Virus record (IMG/VR): IMGVR_UViG_3300035670_000020
Coordinates: 62,001 to 126,000 of that record
Length of the DNA stretch: 64,000 bases
Reading direction: 5' to 3' (one strand)
Source: a virus
A program made the position numbers and the translations under genes. Shown piece by piece: positions 35,051-42,765 of the stretch (the stretch's first letter is position 1; each line of letters opens with the position of its first letter). Under the pieces are notes generated by a model. It made no database searches and was not told the origin of the DNA. It saw nothing but the letters and a program-made list of their open reading frames with translations.

Positions 35051-35545
35051 TTAGTAGCTGTCGTTTGTTGGTTCACCGCCAGTAGTATATGTTACTTTTT
35101 CGCCACGAGTAGCGTAATCAACATAAGTTGATCCGGTAATAGCTTTGTGGAAAGTATCGTCAGCATCAGTTGGAGGAGTTGTCCAGGCGCCCGAATAGAT
35201 ATCCCAGTATCCAGCGCGAATAGCTGTTGCAACCTTATTGGTCTTAACAGCTTCGATACGATGAACACCCTGAGTTAATTCAGGAACAAGGGCTGGACTA
35301 AGAGTTCCAGCATCAACACCACCACGAGTATAAGACATAAGAGGAGCAACTGGATTCGAGTCATCATAAAGAAACTCACCAGCACTATAAGCTTCGGCAA
35401 TATCGCCTCCATCATAAACATACTTATTATCAGGAGCGTGCGCGCCTAAGTCAGTACCGGATAAAATTGCGCTTGTGGCTGGACCAAGTACTGCTCCATT
35501 ATTGTTGTCAGTTGCGCCACTACCTAAAGCTGTTGTTGTTGCCAT
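35051..35545 (-). CDS. Putative virion protein, 164 aa
   Basis: The family was not recognised. It is a soluble, beta-rich, low-cysteine protein starting MATTTALGSGATDNNNGAVL, a composition common in abundant phage decoration or structural proteins. It is a single-gene unit followed by a strong terminator, which fits a highly expressed product. A head-decoration role is an inference. Confidence 0.55.
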   Translation of the reverse strand: MATTTALGSGATDNNNGAVLGPATSAILSGTDLGAHAPDNKYVYDGGDIAEAYSAGEFLYDDSNPVAPLMSYTRGGVDAGTLSPALVPELTQGVHRIEAVKTNKVATAIRAGYWDIYSGAWTTPPTDADDTFHKAITGSTYVDYATRGEKVTYTTGGEPTNDSY

Positions 35546-35622
35546 TTTTTAAACTCCATACGAATATTGTGTTTAGATAAAATACTAGAAAGCATCACTA
35601 GTACATTACCCCAAACAGGAGC

Positions 35623-36288
35623 TTAAACTGAAATTTTATTAAAAAGTTCTAGGCCAGAAGTATAGAAAAATCGCACACCAGAGATATTTGGTGTATTTTT
35701 GATGAGTTTTACATGTTTGTCATTATAAACATTGCCAGTACAAATAGATCTAATATTACTCTTCATCGTTAAAAAGTTGCATGCAATTAAATTATCCTCA
35801 ACATTATCAAGTGTCGCCCCACTACTAGTAAAAACCGTATCCAGATTAAACTCCTGCAAAATCTTACAAACTTTATCCAGAGTTTCGTGCTTAAATATCC
35901 TATATTCTAGAATATAACGAATTCCCACATTTTCTGGCCCACATAATTCTGTGAGAGCTTTAATTTCTTCCCTAAATTTGTCATATTTTCGATTTGTGAT
36001 AACTTTGGTCGGAATCATTAAATCGACGTATTTTACTTTGGCAGAATGTTTGATGATTTGACCCACCATAAATACACGACTTTTCCAATCGGCCAGCCCA
36101 TAAGGAAAATCTAAGACACACGAAACCGGAATTTTAGCAGGGATGCGGTTTTCCATGAGTTTGATGGTATTTAGACTATAAGGCAAAACCGAAATAGATG
36201 TAGCACCATATTTTAGGGCTTTTGTTATTTCTTCTTGTGTTTCGTGCTCATTTAGCTCATAATTATAGCAAGCATAATCTATTATCAT
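35623..36288 (-). CDS. DeoC-like TIM-barrel protein, 221 aa
   Basis: The pattern ISVLPYSLNTIKLMEN, CVLDFPYGLADWKSR, then YVDLMIPTKVI and VFTSSGATLDNV parallels the deoxyribose-phosphate aldolase fold. The usual Schiff-base lysine context (KTSTG) is here TSSGA with no lysine, so aldolase activity is doubtful. It overlaps the upstream ClpP-like gene by 4 bases. It may be a divergent aldolase-fold protein recruited to another task. Confidence 0.5.
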   Translation of the reverse strand: MIIDYACYNYELNEHETQEEITKALKYGATSISVLPYSLNTIKLMENRIPAKIPVSCVLDFPYGLADWKSRVFMVGQIIKHSAKVKYVDLMIPTKVITNRKYDKFREEIKALTELCGPENVGIRYILEYRIFKHETLDKVCKILQEFNLDTVFTSSGATLDNVEDNLIACNFLTMKSNIRSICTGNVYNDKHVKLIKNTPNISGVRFFYTSGLELFNKISV

Positions 36289-37001
36289 AATTTGCTCATG
36301 TAGTTTTTGATAAAATCAATATTGGGGAATTTTTTACTACCCAATACACCGTCCGCAAAACCATAATCAACAGCTTCTTCGCTATTCAAGATCCAATCTA
36401 TTTTTGTTGCCAATTGATTAACGATGTGCTTTTTAGCCATCATTTTTTTCCAATTTTTCTCTTTATATATCTTACTGTTAATACACCTTTCAGTAAAGAT
36501 ATTAATCATCTTCTCGGATTCCTTCTCGCTCCACTGAACAGAACTTAATACAGCTTTGTGTTCATTTTCAATAGAGATCGAACCATAATGAATTAAAAAG
36601 TTGCTGTTTTGGCTCAATATTCTTAGATCTGCCCCCTGCAAAATAACGCTACTTGACGATTCAACTTTTCCATACGCTACAATACAAATAGGACTTTTAC
36701 TTGCACGTATATTGTCGAATATACCCAGACAGTCTTGCCAATCACCACCAGGCAAGTGCATATGAACAAGAATGGGCGATAAAGAGAGAGTATTTAAATA
36801 CCGTAAATTTTTTTCAAAGATAACAGCAGAACGATAATCTACACCCGCCTCGTCTTTATCGTCTGATATATATGAGTGTAAATATATCTCTCTATTAGGA
36901 ATATCAATATTATAATCGTGTATATATTGAAATTCTGTTAGACGATCTTCTTTTGATTTTTTGTCTTGCTCTTTTTTAGTTGTATTAGTTTTGTTGGTCA
37001 T
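36285..37001 (-). CDS. ClpP-like serine protease, 238 aa
   Basis: A crotonase/ClpP fold is suggested by HMHLPGGDWQDCLGIFDNIR, a serine-rich nucleophile elbow VESSSSVILQGAD, a histidine in FLIHYGS and the C-terminal SEEAVDYGFADGVLG, in the order Ser, His, Asp. Phage ClpP-type proteins often process the prohead, but no portal or capsid gene is next to it. An alternative is a regulatory protease. The N-terminal 30 residues are lysine-rich. Confidence 0.7.
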   Translation of the reverse strand: MTNKTNTTKKEQDKKSKEDRLTEFQYIHDYNIDIPNREIYLHSYISDDKDEAGVDYRSAVIFEKNLRYLNTLSLSPILVHMHLPGGDWQDCLGIFDNIRASKSPICIVAYGKVESSSSVILQGADLRILSQNSNFLIHYGSISIENEHKAVLSSVQWSEKESEKMINIFTERCINSKIYKEKNWKKMMAKKHIVNQLATKIDWILNSEEAVDYGFADGVLGSKKFPNIDFIKNYMSKL

Positions 37002-37431
37002 GAAAGTTATTTATTCGTTGTTGGATATCTGTCATCACCTCTTTATCTGCAAAACACTTACCAATACCAATTCTAAATCTATAACGGGTAAAAGGGTCTA
37101 AGATTTCAACGCCAGGACATTCTTCAATAATATCTAATACGTTTTGGGATATATTAAAGTTAGTATGCCCAACCCAAAAATTAAAAATCTTACTAGAAGA
37201 AGTATGTTCGTTATACGGAATAATGCCCATAGGAGTCTGAATAACTCGCACTTGTTTTGGCATATGTTTTTCTATACGTTCCTCAAATATCATTGAGGCT
37301 TCGCTATCATCATCGTCACCGTATTGATTCCATTTGACCTCGCCCGTATCTTCTCCAAACGGATCAACCCATTTTTCCCATTTTATCGTGGGATTTGTGG
37401 GACTATCATCGTCTATGTCATTTTGGTACAT
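36985..37431 (-). CDS. Hypothetical protein, 148 aa
   Basis: The family was not recognised. Residues 1-50 are acidic (DIDDDSPTNP, DDDDSEASM) and the rest mixed, with ISQNVLDIIEECPGVEILDP and YRFRIGIGKCF. It overlaps the ClpP-like gene by 17 bases and starts 2 bases after the next upstream gene. It is probably co-regulated with the protease, possibly as a substrate or partner. Confidence 0.55.
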   Translation of the reverse strand: MYQNDIDDDSPTNPTIKWEKWVDPFGEDTGEVKWNQYGDDDDSEASMIFEERIEKHMPKQVRVIQTPMGIIPYNEHTSSSKIFNFWVGHTNFNISQNVLDIIEECPGVEILDPFTRYRFRIGIGKCFADKEVMTDIQQRINNFHDQQN

Positions 37432-37432
37432 A

Positions 37433-37837
37433 TTATTCCCTTTTTGAGAAATCTGTGGGTCGAACCACAGGAGTATTTTTATTTATTGATCGATTATGTC
37501 TGGCTTTATGCAACTCTTCCCATGTTGCTATGATTGTCATAACCTTATCTTTTACCGGAGGACTATTAATTGCGATATCTTTTAAGGTCGCTAACATAGA
37601 AGAAAAATATAAACCAGCATTCAAACTATCTATCATATCTGCAAAAGCAACCATTCTGTTTGGATCATTATCGTCTTGAATAACAATCTTAATATATGGC
37701 TCATTAGTATCAGGAGTTATGCAAAGCACGATGTGGTCGCCCATTTCTTCGTCTTTGAGTTCTGGTTTTTGGGGAGTTTCAACAACTGTATTATTGTTAA
37801 TTAGCTCTTTCAGTTTTGTCCATAATTTGTTTATCAT
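37433..37837 (-). CDS. Hypothetical protein, 134 aa
   Basis: The family was not recognised. It is a soluble protein with HIVLCITPDTNEPYIKIVIQ (possible beta-alpha core) and a helical C-terminal half ending in a basic tail. It overlaps the next upstream gene's stop by 4 bases (ATGA), so it belongs to the same operon leading to the ClpP-like protease. Confidence 0.55.
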   Translation of the reverse strand: MINKLWTKLKELINNNTVVETPQKPELKDEEMGDHIVLCITPDTNEPYIKIVIQDDNDPNRMVAFADMIDSLNAGLYFSSMLATLKDIAINSPPVKDKVMTIIATWEELHKARHNRSINKNTPVVRPTDFSKRE

Positions 37838-38223
37838 TGCAGTTTTTGTGTGACCTCTAATAGAATGTGACTATGAGTATTAGGTACATGATAATTGAAC
37901 TCAATCCAATGAACATTATTAAGGTTTTGACTTTTGGGCGTTAATAGTCCGTGTATAATATATAGAGTATTTTCTTCTTCACTAATTTGTGGTAATCTAT
38001 TCTTTATTGAGATAAGTTGTGAAATTAGTTCCAGGTCGCTGATAAATATATATTCTTTGAGTTTTTGGGCGATATACATAACAGGATTATCAAAATACTC
38101 GTCAGACACTTCCAATAAAGGTAGTTCAATTTCGTCAGATTTTGTTGATAAAACAAACTGTTTATTCTTGGCAATATCTGTTGCTAATAATACACAAGCT
38201 ATTTTTGTGTTATGATTTTCCAT
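37834..38223 (-). CDS. Hypothetical protein, possibly Nudix-like fold, 129 aa
   Basis: The beginning (KIACVLLATDIAKNKQFVLS, then IELPLLEV) resembles the first strands of a Nudix domain, but the Nudix box is absent, so catalysis is not supported. The C-terminal part has WIEFNYHVPNTHSHILLEV. It starts the operon that runs to the ClpP-like and DeoC-like genes. The fold suggestion is weak. Confidence 0.45.
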   Translation of the reverse strand: MENHNTKIACVLLATDIAKNKQFVLSTKSDEIELPLLEVSDEYFDNPVMYIAQKLKEYIFISDLELISQLISIKNRLPQISEEENTLYIIHGLLTPKSQNLNNVHWIEFNYHVPNTHSHILLEVTQKLQ

Positions 38224-38294
38224 TTAGCTCCTCTTCATTTCGATTTACAATTTATGATAGGTCATTCTGAAAGTAAATGCAAGTTCGTACTTGT

Positions 38295-38633
38295 TTACTT
38301 ATTGATATTGACTATTTCTGTATCTTTAAAAAGATGGCTCAATTTTTCTATTTCTGGTTTATCATATAATCTATTTCGGCATTGACACTTAGGACATATC
38401 CATTGACCTTCATGCCAAGTTCTATAAGATCCACCATAACCACACTCTTCTTCATGGGTTTGTTGATCAATGTATGTTAGTTCTCTTATTTCCCAGCCGC
38501 GCAAACAATCTATGTTTCCGCACCTTACCAAAGTGTGCGATAATTTGTCGTTAATAGCTTTATATACTAAATTCAGTTGATCTTGTAAATCTTGTTTTTT
38601 AGCTTCAAGTTCCGCTAGTGTGGGCGTCTTCAT
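38295..38633 (-). CDS. Zinc-binding hypothetical protein, 112 aa
   Basis: A short coiled coil (LAELEAKKQDLQDQLNLVYK) is followed by CGNIDC and CPKCQC, two cysteine pairs that could form one zinc site, with an intervening HEGQW segment. The family was not recognised. It overlaps the preceding gene by 29 bases and is the last gene of the NAMPT operon. Confidence 0.55.
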   Translation of the reverse strand: MKTPTLAELEAKKQDLQDQLNLVYKAINDKLSHTLVRCGNIDCLRGWEIRELTYIDQQTHEEECGYGGSYRTWHEGQWICPKCQCRNRLYDKPEIEKLSHLFKDTEIVNINK

Positions 38634-39030
38634 CTACTTTATTTCTCCTGTCTAATTCGTCTGCAATAATTCTTAGGTCATAGCTAGATAAGCAACTTCC
38701 TGTTTCTAACCAATAAGACCAAACTCCATCCCCAGGTCGCCTATCTATAGAATTATCTTCTTTGCAGGTTTGTAAAACTCGTTTTTTGTATTCTATATTA
38801 TTGCATTGTAACTTTGCTTGATCTAAAGTGTCATAAGTTTCATGTAATTTTTCGTTAATATAAACAGAAAAAATAGGAACAGTTTTATATTTTTCACCAG
38901 CATTGACAATAGTATAATATGGCTCTATTACTACTTTTTTATCTTCTACGACCAGATATTCTGCGCAATCATAATGACTAAAAGCTCTGTGTTTATATTC
39001 ACCTATAGTATGCCATACTAATCTAGACAT
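38605..39030 (-). CDS. Hypothetical protein, 141 aa
   Basis: The start ATG at 39030 has GAGG 6 bases upstream and overlaps the stop of the 53-residue gene by 8 bases; a longer frame from 39057 is less likely. The protein is mixed, with SVYINEKLHETYDTLDQAKL and a C-terminal charged helix. The family was not recognised. It is the third gene after the NAMPT-like enzyme. Confidence 0.55.
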   Translation of the reverse strand: MSRLVWHTIGEYKHRAFSHYDCAEYLVVEDKKVVIEPYYTIVNAGEKYKTVPIFSVYINEKLHETYDTLDQAKLQCNNIEYKKRVLQTCKEDNSIDRRPGDGVWSYWLETGSCLSSYDLRIIADELDRRNKVDEDAHTSGT

Positions 39031-39184
39031 TCCAAACCTCTTGAACAGCCACAACAAAGTGATAATCCGTATTCCAGCTTTGAGAAGGTATTAAAGCTAC
39101 TGCCTCTAATATATGATGTGCTTCTAAATACTCCCAACGTAGTTTATCTGTTTGTTCCTGAATTGTTATTCTGAATTTTCTCAT
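39023..39184 (-). CDS. Small hypothetical protein, 53 aa
   Basis: The ATG overlaps the NAMPT stop codon (ATGA, 39184-39181) and the stop codon overlaps the next ATG region, so it fills the gap exactly as a coupled small gene. The sequence MRKFRITIQEQTDKLRWEYL, then ILEAVALIPSQSWN and FVVAVQEVWNV, is a plausible small alpha-beta fold. Its family is unknown. Confidence 0.7.
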   Translation of the reverse strand: MRKFRITIQEQTDKLRWEYLEAHHILEAVALIPSQSWNTDYHFVVAVQEVWNV

Positions 39185-40695
39185 ACGATATAAAGTCTCC
39201 TACGAATATCTGCCAAGGTATGATCTACCAACAAATTACCGTCTTGGAATACCGGCACTAGTTCGCCACCCTCTTCTTCTTCGTGTGTTACTTGATCCCG
39301 AAGAACATACTCGCCGCTCACTAAATCAACTCTCAAAAGTCCTCTGGCGGATTTCTTCATCCCGTCATCAGTCACAGGGTCTTTGAAAATTTCTCGTGGC
39401 TGTCCGTCCACTTCACAGTAGGTACTTTTTACAGCAATTCCTAAAGAATCTCTGGTGTTGTAATTGTAGGTATAGGAACCAATCCCAAAGACGATGTTGT
39501 TACTGGCAAATCCCTTCTTAGCAAGACGTTCACAAATTGCTTCTGCTCGTTCTCGGCTAATAGAATCTCCATAGATACAACCGATATGAGGATCAAGTTC
39601 CTTGAATCCCTTAGAATTGACTTTACCACCAAATACTTCCCAAAGAAGTTCGATGACACCTTTATATTCGGACTCACTATGATTTTGTTTGTAGTAATCT
39701 GAACAGTTTTCATATGGTAATATTGTACCATCATTGGTTCTAGGATTAGTATTTAGCCCACAAACAATATCTACAGGATCGCCGCTATCTGGACGAATAA
39801 CCATCTTTCCTTCTCTGCTCAAGATTTTGTCCTTGAGTTTTGTGCAGAAGGTCGTGCATACTTGCCATAGGTCGAAAGAATCCGAAACAATACTAACAAT
39901 ACCACTTGGGAATTGATCTAGGATTCTATTAAAGGAATCAATTTCTTGTTCTTTTCCGTAGCTTGTCATGACAGAATGTTCGGAAGCCGGGACAGAACTA
40001 CCAATCAATTCTGTTTCCATATTGGCGTTGTAGTATTCTTCAAGCATAAATACGCTAGGAATAGTATCAGTACCAGTAAAACTCAGAAGATGACCAGCTT
40101 GATTAAACGTACTTTCTGTGCTAGAACGACCTCTTTGACTAAAATCATGACCTTGCCATTGAACAAAACTACGATCATCACAAGTTTTATCGGCCCAATT
40201 TTCAAGAATTTTGCGGTATTCTCGGGCGATAGTTGCATTGACACACAAATCCCAAATACACGTACTCATTTGTGTTTCAAGAAAATTTACCAACCAAGCA
40301 AAATCGTCATGAGTATTTGTAATAGTAAAGAAAGGAACCTTTTCTCTTACAAGACTTCCTTCTGGTAAAGCTTTAATCAAAATAGGAAGATGCCCAAGAT
40401 CATGTAGCTTCTCGATATGTTCGGTTGGCATATCGTAGAAACTAAAATGTTTGTGGAAACGCTTGAATTGCTGGACTACTTTTTCTTTTGGTTGTTCAAA
40501 AAAGTTTCTGTTCCATTGACCTAATAGGTATTCTTTAAGATAGTATTGTAATCCGAAGAAAACGGATCTATCTGTTTGCATATGTTTGAAAGAGCGAGGA
40601 GTAAAATTAGAATATAGACGAGTAATCCCACCTGGATACATTAGGTGGTGAAACTGTTTGTAGGAATCACTATTAAGAATCGGCAAAATTTCCAT
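39181..40695 (-). CDS. Nicotinamide phosphoribosyltransferase-like enzyme (NAMPT/Namat), 504 aa
   Basis: NAMPT family, whose members join nicotinamide to a phosphoribosyl donor. The catalytic-loop His lies at 240 in SSVPASEHSVMTSYG (equivalent to His247 of human NAMPT). FVQWQGHDFSQRGRSS and GTDTIPSVFMLEEYYNANM are other signature segments, and the C-terminal MVIRPDSGDP is the phosphoribosyl-binding region. Length matches full NAMPT. ACAGGAG stands 8 bases before the ATG and a strong host-type promoter 44-71 bases upstream. In NARP1-type phage systems a NAMPT homologue (Namat) instead joins nicotinamide to ADP-ribose pyrophosphate to give NAD+ directly. Which activity this enzyme has cannot be read here. 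Confidence 0.9.
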   Translation of the reverse strand: MEILPILNSDSYKQFHHLMYPGGITRLYSNFTPRSFKHMQTDRSVFFGLQYYLKEYLLGQWNRNFFEQPKEKVVQQFKRFHKHFSFYDMPTEHIEKLHDLGHLPILIKALPEGSLVREKVPFFTITNTHDDFAWLVNFLETQMSTCIWDLCVNATIAREYRKILENWADKTCDDRSFVQWQGHDFSQRGRSSTESTFNQAGHLLSFTGTDTIPSVFMLEEYYNANMETELIGSSVPASEHSVMTSYGKEQEIDSFNRILDQFPSGIVSIVSDSFDLWQVCTTFCTKLKDKILSREGKMVIRPDSGDPVDIVCGLNTNPRTNDGTILPYENCSDYYKQNHSESEYKGVIELLWEVFGGKVNSKGFKELDPHIGCIYGDSISRERAEAICERLAKKGFASNNIVFGIGSYTYNYNTRDSLGIAVKSTYCEVDGQPREIFKDPVTDDGMKKSARGLLRVDLVSGEYVLRDQVTHEEEEGGELVPVFQDGNLLVDHTLADIRRRLYIV

Positions 40696-40738
40696 TATTT
40701 TCTCCTGTAAGATTAACTCTCTGTCGCCCTATGTTGCT

Positions 40739-40766
40739 ATTATACCAAGTCTGGTGAGTCTGTCAA
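40739..40766 (-). promoter_or_regulatory. Strong sigma-70-type promoter before the NAMPT-like gene
   Basis: The minus strand has TTGACA (40766-40761), a 16-base spacer and TATAAT (40744-40739). The start site would be about 35 bases before the ATG at 40695, with AGGAG in the leader. It implies that the NAMPT operon is read early by host polymerase, separately from the PRPP-synthetase-like gene upstream. Confidence 0.87.
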
Positions 40767-40781
40767 GCCCTGGCTGTGTTT

Positions 40782-41048
40782 CTAGTCCTTTGACAATTCT
40801 TCATTAAAGACCCATTCTGTATACTTGTTGATTTTTTCTCTATCTATTTTAGTATAGTTATCTATTACCCAATTATATTGATCTTTTATTTCTTGTTTAA
40901 GGGATTTAATAAAAGATTTGGAGCCTCCATATGATACTGCATTCCACACACGAGACAAAGCTAACAAATATTCTTCTGTTTCAGTATTTCGTGATTCGCC
41001 AATTTCTTCTAACAAATCAACCATTTCTTCTATAGAAACTTTTTTCAT
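40782..41048 (-). CDS. Hypothetical protein, 88 aa
   Basis: The family was not recognised. It is an all-helical, acidic soluble protein (MKKVSIEEMVDLLEEIGESR, ending TEWVFNEELSKD). It is separated from the NAMPT promoter by 16 bases and from the preceding gene by 2 bases. It ends the operon containing the PRPP-synthetase-like and NADAR genes. Confidence 0.55.
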   Translation of the reverse strand: MKKVSIEEMVDLLEEIGESRNTETEEYLLALSRVWNAVSYGGSKSFIKSLKQEIKDQYNWVIDNYTKIDREKINKYTEWVFNEELSKD

Positions 41049-41050
41049 TT

Positions 41051-41335
41051 TTAATATCCTCTTCTTAATTTTTCTAGTCTATCTTTTTCTTGCATTTCTC
41101 TTATTAGGTCTATTGGTGTTTGATTAAATGAATTTTCTGTTTGGACTAAAGCAATTTCAATTATCTCCCAGTTCTCTAGATCTTTTTTAATTCTAGGGTT
41201 TATCATTATTTCACGAAGATGTAGTTTGATGTGTCCTATATGATTCCAAGTTTTTCCTTTGTTAGACCATTGTGGATCATAACCACCCTTACTATATAAT
41301 CCTGTTTTCTTGTGTCTAATTTTATAGATAAACAT
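41051..41335 (-). CDS. Hypothetical protein, 94 aa
   Basis: The N-terminus (FIYKIRHKKTGLYSKGGYDP, WSNKGKTWNHIGHIKLHL) is a small phage family seen in many phages without assigned function; the second half is helical and basic. It starts directly at the stop of the 56-residue membrane gene. No enzyme motif is visible. Confidence 0.6.
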   Translation of the reverse strand: MFIYKIRHKKTGLYSKGGYDPQWSNKGKTWNHIGHIKLHLREIMINPRIKKDLENWEIIEIALVQTENSFNQTPIDLIREMQEKDRLEKLRRGY

Positions 41336-41506
41336 TTATTTACTCCAAAATGCTAAATAAGGTAAAGCTAACGGCCATAAAATCGCAAAAACAAAAGGTT
41401 TCCACAAATCTTCATTTTTGCCGCCTAAAATAGCAAGAAAAAGATAAGCAATAAACGAAACAACAACTCCACCGCAATATATGCCTAATAAAAACATACT
41501 CATCAT
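41336..41506 (-). CDS. Small two-helix membrane protein, 56 aa
   Basis: The ATG at 41506 overlaps the NADAR stop codon (ATGA) and the stop abuts the next ATG at 41335, so the gene is exactly fitted in the operon. Two hydrophobic helices are clear: FLLGIYCGGVVVSFIAYLFL and PFVFAILWPLALPYLAFW. It is a possible small membrane regulator; the family was not recognised. Confidence 0.72.
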   Translation of the reverse strand: MMSMFLLGIYCGGVVVSFIAYLFLAILGGKNEDLWKPFVFAILWPLALPYLAFWSK

Positions 41507-42003
41507 ACTGATTGATCTTCCAAAAATTTTGGTATAAAATAGTTGTCTCGTATGTCAGTTAGAATTTCGCCCAATAAATTCTGTCCACGCCATTTTGTTG
41601 GATCTTGGGCGTCAGGATGATTTTCCGCAAGACCGATCCCCCAAATTTTATCGTAAGGGCTTGCTTCTACCAGAAGTGTTTTTGCGGTCATTAAAAGTTG
41701 TGCGCGTAAATCTTCATTTTGCTCAAATTTAAGGATATTGCCCATACGCACTATACTCTTACAATTCTGTTCCCAAATAACAGCATTAAAATTAACTACT
41801 TGTCTACCTAATTGTTTTTGTTCTCTTGGATCTTCTGACAAAAGAATTAAAGACTCGGTTTTAGAATCACCAAAAAGTCTAGCTTTCTCAGCCATCATAA
41901 ACTGTTCTGCACAATTATATGCACGACCATTTAGATAAAAATTGCTTTTATACCACTGAGAAAAAGGTCCGCTCCAAAAGAAGGTAAATTTGTCGTATTT
42001 CAT
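41503..42003 (-). CDS. NADAR-domain (YbiA-like) protein, 166 aa
   Basis: It has the characteristic FWSGPFSQWYKSNFYLNG, YNCAEQFMMAEKARLFGD, VEASPYDKIWGIGL and WRGQNLLGEIL segments of the NADAR/YbiA family. Family members hydrolyse N-glycosidic bonds of ADP-ribose-like or riboflavin-pathway compounds, and some remove ADP-ribose from nucleic acid. It lies between the PRPP-synthetase-like gene (adjacent) and, three small genes later, the NAMPT-like gene. This makes a role in NAD/ADP-ribose metabolism or counter-defence likely, but the substrate is unknown. Confidence 0.88.
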   Translation of the reverse strand: MKYDKFTFFWSGPFSQWYKSNFYLNGRAYNCAEQFMMAEKARLFGDSKTESLILLSEDPREQKQLGRQVVNFNAVIWEQNCKSIVRMGNILKFEQNEDLRAQLLMTAKTLLVEASPYDKIWGIGLAENHPDAQDPTKWRGQNLLGEILTDIRDNYFIPKFLEDQSV

Positions 42004-42765
42004 TTAAGCTCCAACAGTGGCTAGAGACACTTCGCCTGTCCGATTAAAAATCCTCTTGATTCCAGCTTCTTCTAGAACCCCAAGTCCCTTAGAATATATT
42101 CCGTGACTTGTATATAAATAAACCGAAGCCACATCCTTAGAGTATAAGAGCTTTGCGGCCTCAATAAATGTTCGACCTCCATCGCAAATATCATCAATAA
42201 TTAAAACGCTATGTCCCGCAAGATCGTATGTTTGTTCAGATATTTTTAGTCCAGTAATTTGACCAGTTAATTGATCTCTTTCTTTATCTAAAACGACTGT
42301 GTGAAATCCAGTAGGAACGCAATGCTCATAGCGAATTAAACTACCGTGATCTGGATAACAGATAAAGTCGGGTCGAACTTCCCTAAGAACATCGTATATT
42401 TCTGATGTTGGCTCAATATCTACAAAATTTGATGGAAGTAAATGTTTAGAATGAGCATCATAAGTATATACGCGATTATAAAAAGGAGCAATAATCTTCA
42501 AGAAGGTATTGAGTCCAAAAGTCGTATCATTTGCAATAGGTTTATCTTGACGACCATAAGGAAGAAACGGAATATATAGATTAGCGTTATGTTGAAGTAA
42601 ATCTCCCAACTGACAAACAGTAACTAATTCATGGTCGCCCTCATAAATCCATTCAACATCACAACGCTTACATTCTAACAATTCATCATCAAGCTTCCAC
42701 ACTTGTTGAGTCTTATCTGGAAAAATGGTTGGAATAATTTTTTCGCCGTTCAATGTTACTGACAT
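42004..42765 (-). CDS. PRPP-synthetase-like (Prs/Adps family) enzyme, 253 aa
   Basis: It carries IPFLPYGRQDK (residues 65-75, the ATP-binding flexible-loop type motif), DAHS (103-106) and a PRPP-binding loop VLIIDDICDGGRTF (187-200). It is shorter than bacterial Prs (about 315 aa). Canonical Prs makes PRPP from ribose-5-phosphate and ATP. In phage NARP1 the Prs-like Adps adds pyrophosphate to ADP-ribose. The neighbouring NADAR gene and the nearby NAMPT-like gene make an NAD+ rebuilding role plausible, though plain PRPP supply remains possible. It ends next to the NADAR gene. Confidence 0.85.
   Translation of the reverse strand: MSVTLNGEKIIPTIFPDKTQQVWKLDDELLECKRCDVEWIYEGDHELVTVCQLGDLLQHNANLYIPFLPYGRQDKPIANDTTFGLNTFLKIIAPFYNRVYTYDAHSKHLLPSNFVDIEPTSEIYDVLREVRPDFICYPDHGSLIRYEHCVPTGFHTVVLDKERDQLTGQITGLKISEQTYDLAGHSVLIIDDICDGGRTFIEAAKLLYSKDVASVYLYTSHGIYSKGLGVLEEAGIKRIFNRTGEVSLATVGA

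Noticed and set aside
38280-38293. Palindrome CAAGTTCGTACTTG as terminator or operator
   Set aside because: The stem is only five base pairs and not followed by a T tract on the minus strand; it may be a chance feature.
39441-39916. Additional reading frames within the NAMPT-like gene
   Set aside because: They lie inside a well-supported gene in other frames and lack conserved motifs.
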